Shown in pieces: positions 1 to 5,868 of a DNA stretch of 8,483 nucleotides; the stretch's first letter is position 1, and each line of letters opens with the position of its first letter. Origin of the DNA: Candidatus Omnitrophota bacterium. Its GTDB lineage: Bacteria; Omnitrophota; Gorgyraeia; JABMRN01. The DNA is taken from positions 1 to 8,483 of the forward strand of contig JABMRN010000137.1 of the NCBI GenBank assembly GCA_013202515.1, read 5' to 3'. A program made the position numbers and the translations under genes. The notes under the pieces were generated by a model that did not search any database, was not told the origin of the DNA, and saw only the letters and a list, made by a program, of their open reading frames with translations.

Positions 1-495
1 AATGCGGCCAGGGTTGCGCCCTCTGCGGCAAACAGGCAATTCCTGGAGTATCTGGTAGTTAACAAGCCCGGGCTCTGCGAAGAGGTATTTAAACATTTGG
101 CGTGGGCCGGTTATATTACGCCTAAAGGCAATCCCGGGCCCGGCCGTAAACCGGTTGCATATATTTTTATTCTCGCAAACAAGAAGAAGGTATCCAGGCA
201 TGACATAAGGGATGTTGGCGCGTCTGCCCAAAACATAATGCTGCTGGCCCGGGCCCTCAAAGTAGGCACATGCTGGCTCAGCTCAATTAACAGGCCTCGC
301 ATACGTAAGATGTTAGGTATTCCGAAATACTTAGTTATTGATTCTGTAATAGCGCTCGGTTACCCTAAGATAAAGTCCGCAATAGCCCCTTTTAAAGGGT
401 CAATCAGGTATTACCTTGATAAGAGGGGAAACCTGCACGTGCCCAAAAGGCCGCTTTCCGATATTCTTCATATAAATAGGCTCAGGAAAAGCTAA
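1..495 (+). CDS. Nitroreductase-family protein, 5' end outside window
   Basis: The frame is open from the first base to a TAA at 493-495, giving about 164 residues, so the real start lies upstream of the window. Near the left edge, residues 2-12 (AARVAPSAANRQ) match the FMN-contacting 'AR.APSA.N.Q' segment of nitroreductases. Further on are the helix with QNIMLLARALKVGTCW, the IALGYP strand, and a tail with YYLDKRGNLHVPKRPL, typical of family members annotated as nitroreductases of unknown substrate. These are normally homodimeric cytoplasmic FMN enzymes that use NAD(P)H to reduce nitro, quinone or similar groups; the substrate here cannot be told. About 30 N-terminal residues (the usual RRS.R segment) are missing because of the window edge. 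A TTG at 97 could be mistaken for a start, but the conserved segment before it shows it is internal. It is followed by a separate promoter and is not obviously co-transcribed with the next gene. Confidence 0.85.
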   Translation, partial: NAARVAPSAANRQFLEYLVVNKPGLCEEVFKHLAWAGYITPKGNPGPGRKPVAYIFILANKKKVSRHDIRDVGASAQNIMLLARALKVGTCWLSSINRPRIRKMLGIPKYLVIDSVIALGYPKIKSAIAPFKGSIRYYLDKRGNLHVPKRPLSDILHINRLRKS

Positions 496-528
496 TAGTT
501 AAGCATTCAAAAAGCTTGTTATTTGCCA

Positions 529-556
529 TTGACAAGCCACTTGAAATCAGTATACT
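529..556 (+). promoter_or_regulatory. Sigma70-type promoter upstream of acidic protein gene
   Basis: TTGACA at 529-534, a 16-bp spacer, and TATACT at 551-556. Transcription should start near 563. The hairpin with a T-run at 577-612 begins only about 14 nt into the transcript, so most transcripts may end after about 50 nt unless the hairpin is bypassed. Confidence 0.7.
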
Positions 557-576
557 TATAGGTAAGTAAAGTAAAA

Positions 577-612
577 AGCCATCAATCTCTAATGTTGGTG
601 GGCTATTTTTTT
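577..612 (+). terminator. Hairpin plus T-run, terminator or leader attenuator
   Basis: AGCC-ATCAA (577-585) pairs with TTGGT-G-GGCT (595-604), with one bulged G at 600 and a T-G wobble, followed by A and seven T (605-612). It can serve as the terminator of the nitroreductase transcript. It also lies downstream of the promoter at 529-556 and upstream of the acidic protein gene, so it would act within that gene's leader. The A-run at 573-577 means the structure could also work in the opposite direction. Confidence 0.65.
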
Positions 613-656
613 AGACGGTTAATTAAGACTTAAACAAAGATAAAAAGGAGGAAGAA

Positions 657-1157
657 ATGGAAGCAAGAAAAGTAGTAGCGTTAGTGGTAGCTGTAATGTT
701 CCTGTGTTTCATCACAGTAGCACCTACAGGAATCGCCCATGCTGAAGAGTACGGGGAGTATGGTTCTGATGATGGTGGCATAATGGATGTCGACCCCGGA
801 TTTGAAGCGGAAAATCCAACGCCCATATATGAAGAGTATGGTGGAGAGTATGATGAATGCGATCCCGATCCTCCGATAGATTATTATGGTCCAGGCTTTG
901 ATGATCTAGATGATAATCCAGACAATAATTCTTGGATCCCGGACGATTATGAACCAGAGCTGGTACCAGAGCCGGTAGATGTGCCGCCAGACCCGGGTGA
1001 TACGGGGATTTTTAATGAACTTATTCCTGACCCCGAGTGGGAAGCAGCAGAAGAAGAAGGATTGTATCAAGAAGTGCTGGAGGCAGAAGCAGAAGTAGCA
1101 GAAGCAGCAGCACTTGAACCTGTGGAAGAAGAGGAAGACCGGTGGTGGGAAGATTAG
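657..1157 (+). CDS. Secreted hyperacidic protein of unknown function
   Basis: 166 residues. The ATG at 657 follows a strong site, AAGGAGG at 645-651. Residues 1-29 form a Sec signal peptide: basic start (MEARK), hydrophobic core VVALVVAVMFLCFITVA, and an AHA|EE cleavage site after residue 29. The mature part of about 137 residues has about 50 Asp/Glu, no lysine and a single arginine (near the C-terminus). It is rich in Tyr, Pro and Gly in the first half (EEYGEYGS, PPIDYYGPGF). The last 45 residues are a Glu/Ala-rich stretch likely to be helical or disordered, ending in RWWED. There is one cysteine after the signal and no membrane anchor. I do not recognise a family. Exported acidic, low-complexity proteins can bind cations or coat surfaces, but nothing here proves that. 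It is probably monocistronic, with a hairpin in its leader. Confidence 0.75.
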   Translation: MEARKVVALVVAVMFLCFITVAPTGIAHAEEYGEYGSDDGGIMDVDPGFEAENPTPIYEEYGGEYDECDPDPPIDYYGPGFDDLDDNPDNNSWIPDDYEPELVPEPVDVPPDPGDTGIFNELIPDPEWEAAEEEGLYQEVLEAEAEVAEAAALEPVEEEEDRWWED

Positions 1158-1180
1158 GAGTTCAATTAAAATAGTAGAAT

Positions 1181-1245
1181 AGAGACGTTGTCCCTGCCTG
1201 CCGGCAGGCAGGCAAATCAATCGTGGTAATAGGGGACGTTTCTCT
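1181..1245 (+). repeat. REP/MITE-like palindromic element
   Basis: At the centre is a perfect 20-bp palindrome (1193-1212) built on CTGCCGGCAG. Imperfect outer arms flank it: AGAGACGTTGTCCCT from 1181 and AGGGGACGTTTCTCT from 1231, which are near reverse complements with small gaps. The nested layout is what extragenic palindromes or non-autonomous elements mobilised by Y1 (IS200/REP-type) transposases look like. No transposase is present, and with one copy in the window repetition cannot be tested here. Confidence 0.5.
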
Positions 1246-1290
1246 TTGACATAATCTTTTAGGTGACAAAACATTACGAGATGACAATTT

Positions 1291-1370
1291 CCACCTGTTT
1301 GGTTTAACAACATAAAGGAATTTCGACCCACCACGAAATTCCTGGTTTTACTGAGCAGGTGGTTTTTTTT
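1291..1370 (+). terminator. Two-layer structured terminator, possible small RNA
   Basis: The outer stem is CCACCTG (1291-1297) with CAGGTGG (1356-1362), directly followed by eight T (1363-1370). Inside it is a perfect 10-bp hairpin, AGGAATTTCG (1316-1325) with CGAAATTCCT (1334-1343), with an 8-nt C-rich loop. The loop contains a second CCACC (1328-1332) that could compete for the same GGTGG. It terminates transcription before the lexA promoter. The complexity is more than a simple terminator needs. A TTGACA at 1246-1251 lies upstream, but I see no convincing -10 for it. Confidence 0.6.
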
Positions 1371-1372
1371 GC

Positions 1373-1401
1373 TTGACAGGTGAACGAATGTTCACTATAC
1401 T
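1373..1401 (+). promoter_or_regulatory. Promoter of the lexA-like/polymerase operon
   Basis: TTGACA at 1373-1378, a 17-bp spacer, and TATACT at 1396-1401. The start site should be near 1408, leaving a leader of about 13 nt that includes the GAGGT ribosome binding site (1411-1415). The spacer is almost wholly filled by the operator at 1380-1395. Confidence 0.8.
1380..1395 (+). promoter_or_regulatory. LexA-type operator (SOS box)
   Basis: Perfect inverted repeat GTGAAC-GAAT-GTTCAC. The core GAAC-N4-GTTC matches the LexA box known from Firmicutes, cyanobacteria and several other phyla, and differs from the E. coli CTG-N10-CAG box. It lies between the -35 and -10 of the gene encoding a LexA-like repressor, so binding should block RNA polymerase. 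This is strong circumstantial evidence for autoregulation and SOS control of the operon. Confidence 0.8.
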
Positions 1402-1420
1402 TAATGTATAGAGGTAAGGC

Positions 1421-2002
1421 ATGGACACTAACACTTTAAGAAAGTACGCTACAGATATAAACGCCTTTTATATGAAGAATAGAAGGATGCCGTCATATTC
1501 GGAGATGCTTGACATCTTCGATCTTAGGTCAAAAAATGCAGTTTTTAAAAGGATAGCATCTATAGTTAAAAAAGGATTCTTGGAAAAAGACCAAAAAGGA
1601 AAGCTATTACCTAAAAGACTTATCAAGCCATTAAGGTTATTGGGATCGGTGAGTGCCGGTTTTCCGAGCCCTGCCGAAGAAGAGCTTCAGGATGTAATGA
1701 GCCTTGAGGATTATTTAATAACAAATCCCCAATCAACTTATTTATTAAAAGTAGAAGGCGATTCCATGATAAAGGCGGGCATTCACCATGGGGATTTGAT
1801 CCTGGTAGAAAAAAACCGTACTCCGAAAACAGGCGATATCGTAATAGCACAGGTTGATAATGAATGGACTGTTAAGTATTTTGAACAAAAAGGTAAACGC
1901 GTTTTCTTAAAAGCTGCCAACGAAAAATACCCTACCATAATACCCACCCAAGAGCTCGTCATAGCCGGGGTAGCTATAGCAAGTATCAGGAAATATAAAT
2001 GA
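1421..2002 (+). CDS. lexA: LexA-like self-cleaving transcriptional repressor
   Basis: 193 residues, the usual LexA length. Residues 5-64 form a LexA-type winged helix: RRMPSYSEMLDIF, then RSKNAVFKRIASIVKKGFL as recognition region, ending GKLLP. Residues 72-190 are a peptidase S24 domain. The predicted cleavage bond is Ala79-Gly80 (SVSAGFPSP), the nucleophile Ser115 (EGDSM) and the general base Lys152 (WTVKYF). The Ser-Lys spacing of 37 equals that of E. coli LexA (119/156). DNA damage should load RecA on single-stranded DNA, trigger cleavage and release the operon. The start at 1421 is set by GAGGT at 1411-1415. Its stop overlaps the polymerase start by 4 bp (ATGA), so the two are translationally coupled. 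This position is normally held by umuD; here the S24 protein keeps a DNA-binding domain, as in UmuDAb-type regulators. It may be the cell's main LexA or an operon-specific one. Confidence 0.88.
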   Translation: MDTNTLRKYATDINAFYMKNRRMPSYSEMLDIFDLRSKNAVFKRIASIVKKGFLEKDQKGKLLPKRLIKPLRLLGSVSAGFPSPAEEELQDVMSLEDYLITNPQSTYLLKVEGDSMIKAGIHHGDLILVEKNRTPKTGDIVIAQVDNEWTVKYFEQKGKRVFLKAANEKYPTIIPTQELVIAGVAIASIRKYK

Positions 2003-3306
2003 AAGACAAGATTATCTCTTTATCTTCCTATCCCAGGGCGATAGCACACATTGACGGTGATGCCTTTTTTGCCTCCTGCGAGCAATCCAGGGAACCGTCT
2101 CTTAAGGGCCGTCCAATTGTAACTGGAAAGGAAAGGGGTATAATTGCCTGTGCAAGTTACGAGGCAAAGGCATTCGGTGTAAGCCGGGGGATAATGTTGG
2201 CTGAAGCAAAGAAGCTCTGTCCAGATTTAGTAGTTTTACCAAGCGATTATGAAACATACAGCATATATTCTGAGAGGATGCTCAGCATTATAAAGCGTTT
2301 TACGCCCGATATTGAGGAATTCTCGATAGATGAGGCATTCTGTGATCTCACCGGTTTAAGGCGTATTTATAGGAGTTCGTATCCGGAGATTGCCAAGAGG
2401 ATTAAACACCAGATCCAGAAGGAACTTGATATTACGGTTTCGGTAGGGCTTAGCCTTTCAAAGACGCTTGCCAAGATCTGCTCACGGCACGAGAAGCCAA
2501 ACGGCATTACATGTGTTCCGGGCCATAGGCTGCATGAGTTTCTTCAGGATATACCGCTTGATAGGGTATGCGGTTTTGGGCCAAATACAGTTGCCCTTCT
2601 CAATAAATGCGGCATTAAGACAGTGCTTGATTATGTGAAAAGACCACCCAGTTTTGCCGAAAAGCTTCTTGGTAAGATCGGAATTGAACTATGGCATGAA
2701 CTTAAGGGAGGATATGTTTATAAATTATCCCAAGAGCCAAAACAGAAGCAGCTTTCCATAAGCAAAACCAAGACATTTATGCCTTCCTCAGGGGAGAGGG
2801 ATTTTGTTAAAGCCAAGCTCCTCCGAAATCTAGAGTCAGCTTTTATCAAATTAAGAAGACATCGCTTAAGCGCTAAGGCCCTTACGGTGTATCTTAGGAC
2901 GTCTGATTTTAGGGGTTTTGGCATGGAGGCCGCGCTAGACAGACATTCCTCATCAACTCTTGAGTTTATAGGTATATGTACTAAGATGTTTGATATGGTT
3001 TTTAAGGAGGGGTATAAATATAGGGCAACCGGGGTAGTGCTTTCCAAGATAGGTCCTGAGGGCGTTGATTCAAGGACACTTTTTGATGATCCTTTAAAAA
3101 TAGAGCGCATGACAAACATCTCACAGGCTATTGACAAAATAAACCATGCATACGGCAAACACACAGTTCATCTTGCAGCTTCTGGTTCTGCCGGAGCGGG
3201 GAAGAGGCCGCACCCACGAAACAACCTTACTTGGCGCAAAAAGGATCTTTTGAAAGGCGAGAGCTTCAGGAAACGCCTCAAGATACCACTACTGAAATTG
3301 GGTTGA
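1999..3306 (+). CDS. Y-family translesion DNA polymerase (DinB/UmuC type)
   Basis: 435 residues, error-prone polymerase for synthesis across damaged bases. Residues 16-28 (HIDGDAFFASCE) hold metal-binding Asp19, with Phe24 at the steric-gate position. SYEAKAFGV (52-60) is the fingers motif. FSIDEAF (107-113) carries catalytic Asp110-Glu111. A helix-hairpin-helix region (IPLDRVCGFGPNTVALLNKCGI) follows around residues 185-210, and a little-finger domain from about 250 to 350. DSRTLFDD (357-364) sits where family members carry the beta-clamp binding motif. The tail has the common IDKINHAYGKHTVHLA segment and about 40 extra basic residues. It overlaps the lexA-like gene by 4 bp and shares its SOS promoter, so it should be induced by DNA damage. 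Sequence features are mixed between DinB and UmuC, so I give no symbol. Its TGA stop (3304-3306) lies inside the -35 box of the next promoter. Confidence 0.9.
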   Translation: MKDKIISLSSYPRAIAHIDGDAFFASCEQSREPSLKGRPIVTGKERGIIACASYEAKAFGVSRGIMLAEAKKLCPDLVVLPSDYETYSIYSERMLSIIKRFTPDIEEFSIDEAFCDLTGLRRIYRSSYPEIAKRIKHQIQKELDITVSVGLSLSKTLAKICSRHEKPNGITCVPGHRLHEFLQDIPLDRVCGFGPNTVALLNKCGIKTVLDYVKRPPSFAEKLLGKIGIELWHELKGGYVYKLSQEPKQKQLSISKTKTFMPSSGERDFVKAKLLRNLESAFIKLRRHRLSAKALTVYLRTSDFRGFGMEAALDRHSSSTLEFIGICTKMFDMVFKEGYKYRATGVVLSKIGPEGVDSRTLFDDPLKIERMTNISQAIDKINHAYGKHTVHLAASGSAGAGKRPHPRNNLTWRKKDLLKGESFRKRLKIPLLKLG

Positions 3307-3331
3307 CATGTCATATCACATATGGTATACT
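3303..3331 (+). promoter_or_regulatory. Promoter of the fic-zincin operon
   Basis: TTGACA at 3303-3308, a 17-bp spacer, and TATACT at 3326-3331, a near-consensus sigma70 promoter. The expected start is near 3338, giving a leader of about 46 nt to the ATG at 3384. The -35 box overlaps the polymerase stop codon, so readthrough from the SOS operon into this one is possible. Confidence 0.75.
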
Positions 3332-3357
3332 TGTAGCGTGATAAAGTAGTATGACAT
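3304..3357 (+). promoter_or_regulatory. TGACAT repeats at the fic promoter, candidate operator
   Basis: The perfect palindrome TGACATGTCA (3304-3313) covers the -35 box, and a further TGACAT lies at 3352-3357 in the leader, giving three half-sites in total. The first gene downstream begins with a helix-turn-helix domain, so autoregulation is a reasonable guess. It is not shown by the sequence alone. Confidence 0.4.
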
Positions 3358-3383
3358 TTGTAGAGATAATATAGGGTAAAACC

Positions 3384-4286
3384 ATGAAAAATGTTATATT
3401 GAGTGATAAGGAAAAAGTACAGAAGCTAATAAAGGAAGCGGGCCTCTCCATGGCTGAGATCTCCCGGGTTTTGGAGGTTTCTTATAATACCGTATATAGA
3501 TGGCTCAATAAAGGGATTATACCGCATCCGGCACAGTCAAAGCATATAGACCAATTATTTAAAGAGAATATAGATATAGTGCCTGTAGTAGAATCGTTAA
3601 GGCATAAGCTTAAAGACCCTATAGAGCTGCTCAAGAAAAACAAGGAAATACGCAATAAATTCATTCTTGAAATGACCTACAATTCTAACGCTATTGAAGG
3701 AAGCAGGATGACCATAAAAGAAACCAAAAAAGCGATGGAGGGTAAGGTCGTAAGGGGAAAGGAGTTTTTTGAGGTTCTTGAGGCCGTGAATCATAAGAAT
3801 GCTCTTATATATCTACTCGAAACCATCAAGCCTGGTTTTAAAATAACCGAAGAGTTTGTTTTAAAATTACACGGTATTATTATGTATGATTTTAATGACA
3901 AATTACCAGGTAAATATAGGACAGGTTATGTTAATGTGACAAATACTGAACTTAAAGTGCCATCAGCTGATATGGTGCCGGTTAAAATGAAGGCATTTGT
4001 AAAAGGCGCAAATAATCATGGTAGAGAGCCGCTAAAAAAGATAGCAAATGATCATTATGAATTTGAGGCAATTCATCCTTTTTTTGATGGTAATGGCAGA
4101 ATAGGGAGATTAGTAATAACGGCACAGCTGCTTTCGCTTGGGTATCCGCCAGCCATAATAAAAGTAGAAGACAGGCATAGCTATTATCTTGCGCTTGCAA
4201 AGGGTGACTTGGGTGAATTTAGGCTCATGGGCCAGATGCTATGCGATGGTATTATAAAGGGATATGGGCTATTGAGAGGAGCTTAA
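3384..4286 (+). CDS. HTH-Fic protein, predicted AMP-transferase
   Basis: 300 residues. Residues 9-45 form a helix-turn-helix (MAEISRVLEVSYNTVYRWLNKG). The Fic core spans about 145-285. Its signature HPFFDGNGRIGR is at 231-242 with catalytic His231; Fic proteins usually transfer AMP (sometimes other phosphate groups) to a protein hydroxyl. An N-terminal SNAIEG motif (101-106, Glu105) matches the autoinhibitory (S/T)xxxE(G/N) helix of class II Fic proteins, so activity is probably held in check within the molecule. LPGKYRTGYVNV is the typical segment before the active site. The start at 3384 has a weak AGGGT site at 3373-3377. The next gene begins 1 bp after this stop, so they form one operon. 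The target is unknown. The HTH suggests control of its own promoter, or use of DNA-bound partners. Confidence 0.88.
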   Translation: MKNVILSDKEKVQKLIKEAGLSMAEISRVLEVSYNTVYRWLNKGIIPHPAQSKHIDQLFKENIDIVPVVESLRHKLKDPIELLKKNKEIRNKFILEMTYNSNAIEGSRMTIKETKKAMEGKVVRGKEFFEVLEAVNHKNALIYLLETIKPGFKITEEFVLKLHGIIMYDFNDKLPGKYRTGYVNVTNTELKVPSADMVPVKMKAFVKGANNHGREPLKKIANDHYEFEAIHPFFDGNGRIGRLVITAQLLSLGYPPAIIKVEDRHSYYLALAKGDLGEFRLMGQMLCDGIIKGYGLLRGA

Positions 4287-4287
4287 T

Positions 4288-4659
4288 ATGAATGAGAAAG
4301 AATTCGAACAGATGGTGCTTAAGGCTATAAATGAGCTTCCGGAAGACTATGCCAGGAAGCTTGAAAACATAGATGTAGTGGTAGAAGATATGCCTGATAT
4401 GGAGACTGCAAGGAAGCTGAAGCTGGGATCCAGGGGCCGACTTTTAGGCCTCTATCAGGGAATTCCTCTAAAGGATAGAACCCACTATTATGGCATGGTT
4501 ATGCCCGATAAAGTAACCCTCTATAAGACCAATATTGAGCGTGTCTCTGCAGTAACAGGGAAGGATCTCTATGAAGAAGTAAAGCACGTTCTTCAGCATG
4601 AAATTGCCCACCATTTCGGTATCTCAGATCAAAGATTAAAAGACCTAGACGTTTATTAA
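4288..4659 (+). CDS. Small zincin metallopeptidase-like protein, partner of Fic
   Basis: 123 residues. Near the C-terminus, HEIAHHFGISD (104-114) gives the zinc-binding HExxHxxGxxD pattern: ligands His104 and His108, catalytic Glu105, and probably Asp114 as third ligand. Length and layout (ELPEDYARKLENIDVVVED near the start, LLGLYQGIPLKDR, then DKVTLYKTNIERV) fit the compact bacterial minimal zincin family formerly listed as DUF1025, whose substrates are unknown. It lacks a signal peptide and is probably cytoplasmic. The gene starts 1 bp after the fic stop with GAGAGGA at 4274-4280 inside fic, so translation is coupled. That arrangement suggests a functional pair, perhaps zincin as regulator or antidote of the Fic protein; this is inference. 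The last 87 bp recur at 7684-7770 and the last about 40 bp at 5869-5919. Confidence 0.82.
   Translation: MNEKEFEQMVLKAINELPEDYARKLENIDVVVEDMPDMETARKLKLGSRGRLLGLYQGIPLKDRTHYYGMVMPDKVTLYKTNIERVSAVTGKDLYEEVKHVLQHEIAHHFGISDQRLKDLDVY
4573..4659 (+). repeat. Zincin 3'-end repeat, copy 1 (inside intact gene)
   Basis: This is the intact source copy, covering the HExxH motif to the TAA stop. It matches 7684-7770 at 85 of 87 positions; the two differences (GAT/GAC at the Asp114 codon and CTA/CTG for a leucine) are both silent. Its last 39 bp match 5881-5919 at 36 of 39. The copies are all on the + strand, offset by 1260 and 1851 bp. Confidence 0.9.
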
Positions 4660-4684
4660 CGAATTAATTATTTTATTAGAAGAC

Positions 4685-4713
4685 TTGCCAAAGAAGCGAA
4701 TATATGATATAAT
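4685..4713 (+). promoter_or_regulatory. Promoter of the second fic gene
   Basis: TTGCCA at 4685-4690, a 17-bp spacer, and TATAAT at 4708-4713. The start should be near 4720, so the second fic gene is transcribed separately from the fic-zincin operon. A perfect short inverted repeat lies at the expected start site. Confidence 0.7.
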
Positions 4714-4714
4714 T

Positions 4715-4731
4715 GCTTCATAAAATGAAGC
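4715..4731 (+). promoter_or_regulatory. Inverted repeat at fic2 start site, candidate operator
   Basis: GCTTCAT (4715-4721), AAA, ATGAAGC (4725-4731), a perfect 7-bp palindrome with a 3-nt centre. GAAGCGA is also present as a direct copy upstream at 4693-4699, in the promoter spacer. The encoded protein ends in a winged-helix-like region that could bind here. Alternatively it forms a small 5' hairpin in the mRNA. Confidence 0.4.
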
Positions 4732-4746
4732 GATTGGAGGCATGAA

Positions 4747-5862
4747 ATGTTTTATATTTGGCAGCGAAAAGGATGGCCCCATTTTAAATGGCAAACTGAA
4801 CGCTTGCTCAACAGTTTAAGCCAGGCAAGACTTCTTCAAGGTAAGCTATTGAGCAAAATTCGTTCTTTGGGGTTAGATATTAGCCAAGAGTCAAGATCTG
4901 ATATATTAGTCGAAGAGACAGTAAAAACAGCTGCCATAGAAGGTGTGCGATTAGATGAAGAAGCAGTGCGCTCATCCGTTGCCAGGAAATTAGGATTGCC
5001 TACTGCAGGATTAAGACCACCTGACAGAAATGCAGAAGGCTTGATTGATGTGTTGTTAAATGCGACTACCAATTACAAGAAACCCCTTACCACAAGACGG
5101 TTAAAATCATGGCAGGCGGCGTTATTTCCAACAGGGTACTCGGGATTAACAAAGATCCGAACTGGGGAATGGCGCGGTAAGGAGCGAATGCGGGTGGTAT
5201 CCGGCCGCATGGGGCGCGAGAAAGTCCATTTTGAAGCGCCTCCGGACAATAAAGTCGCTTATGAAATGAAGAAATTTATAGCCTGGTGGGATAAGGAGGC
5301 AAAGGGTTTAGATGGGTTATTGAGGGCTGCTATTGCGCATTTTTATTTTGTGACTATTCATCCCTTTGAAGATGGCAATGGCCGCATAGCCAGAGCCCTT
5401 ACGGATATGGCATTGGCGCAGGATGAAAAAATGCCGAAAAGGTATTATTCGCTTTCTAGCAGGATAATGGCTGAAAGGAAGGCGTATTACGATATCCTGG
5501 AAAAGGTCCAAAAAGGCACGCTTGATATTACAGATTGGTTGGTATGGTTTCTTAACTGCTATACACGGGCAATAAATGATTCAAAAGTTGCTATATCTAA
5601 GTCGCTGCAAAAGGCCGCCTTCTGGCAGAAAAATGCCCAAACCATTTTAAACAAGAACCAGCAAAAAGTAATTAACCGATTACTGGATGCTGGGCTTGGT
5701 GGTTTTGTAGGTGGGTTGACTACAAGGAAATACGTATCTATAGCAAAAGTAAGCAGAGCTACGGCATATAGAGACATAACTGATTTGGTGAACAAGAAGA
5801 TATTAGTTCAGCATAAAACCAAAGGGCGCAGCGTATATTATGAGGTGGTATTTCCGCATTAA
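4747..5862 (+). CDS. Fic protein with DUF4172-like N-terminus and C-terminal wHTH
   Basis: 371 residues, typical of the stand-alone Fic/DOC proteins that begin with a DUF4172 domain. The start IWQRKGWPHFKW (4-15) matches the 'IW....WP.F.W' opening of that family and supports the ATG at 4747, which has GGAGG at 4736-4740. An inhibitory helix motif TAAIEG (61-66, Glu65) precedes the Fic core. The catalytic motif HPFEDGNGRIAR is at 205-216 with His205. Residues 310-371 look like a winged helix (ISIAKVSRATAYRDI-type segment, then LVNKKILVQHKTKGRSVYY). Predicted activity is AMP transfer to a protein; the target is unknown. It has its own promoter and differs in architecture from the Fic protein upstream, so the two are not a recent tandem duplication. 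Seven bases after its stop begins a remnant of a zincin 3' end. Confidence 0.88.
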   Translation: MFYIWQRKGWPHFKWQTERLLNSLSQARLLQGKLLSKIRSLGLDISQESRSDILVEETVKTAAIEGVRLDEEAVRSSVARKLGLPTAGLRPPDRNAEGLIDVLLNATTNYKKPLTTRRLKSWQAALFPTGYSGLTKIRTGEWRGKERMRVVSGRMGREKVHFEAPPDNKVAYEMKKFIAWWDKEAKGLDGLLRAAIAHFYFVTIHPFEDGNGRIARALTDMALAQDEKMPKRYYSLSSRIMAERKAYYDILEKVQKGTLDITDWLVWFLNCYTRAINDSKVAISKSLQKAAFWQKNAQTILNKNQQKVINRLLDAGLGGFVGGLTTRKYVSIAKVSRATAYRDITDLVNKKILVQHKTKGRSVYYEVVFPH

Positions 5863-5868
5863 ATTAGC

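Noticed and set aside
97..495. Treating TTG at 97 as the real start of the nitroreductase
   Set aside because: The frame is open to the window edge and the conserved FMN-binding segment lies before position 97.
906..1334. 142-codon minus-strand open frame opposite the acidic protein gene
   Set aside because: It is a shadow: its protein is rich in Cys and Phe with no known motif, it runs through the REP-like palindrome and terminator region, and it has no ribosome binding site. The + frame has a signal peptide and a strong site.
1291..1362. Integron attC site (GTTTAAC at 1302-1308 fits the RYYYAAC core)
   Set aside because: No matching GTTRRRY core at the other side, and the outer arms end in a T-run, as expected of a terminator.
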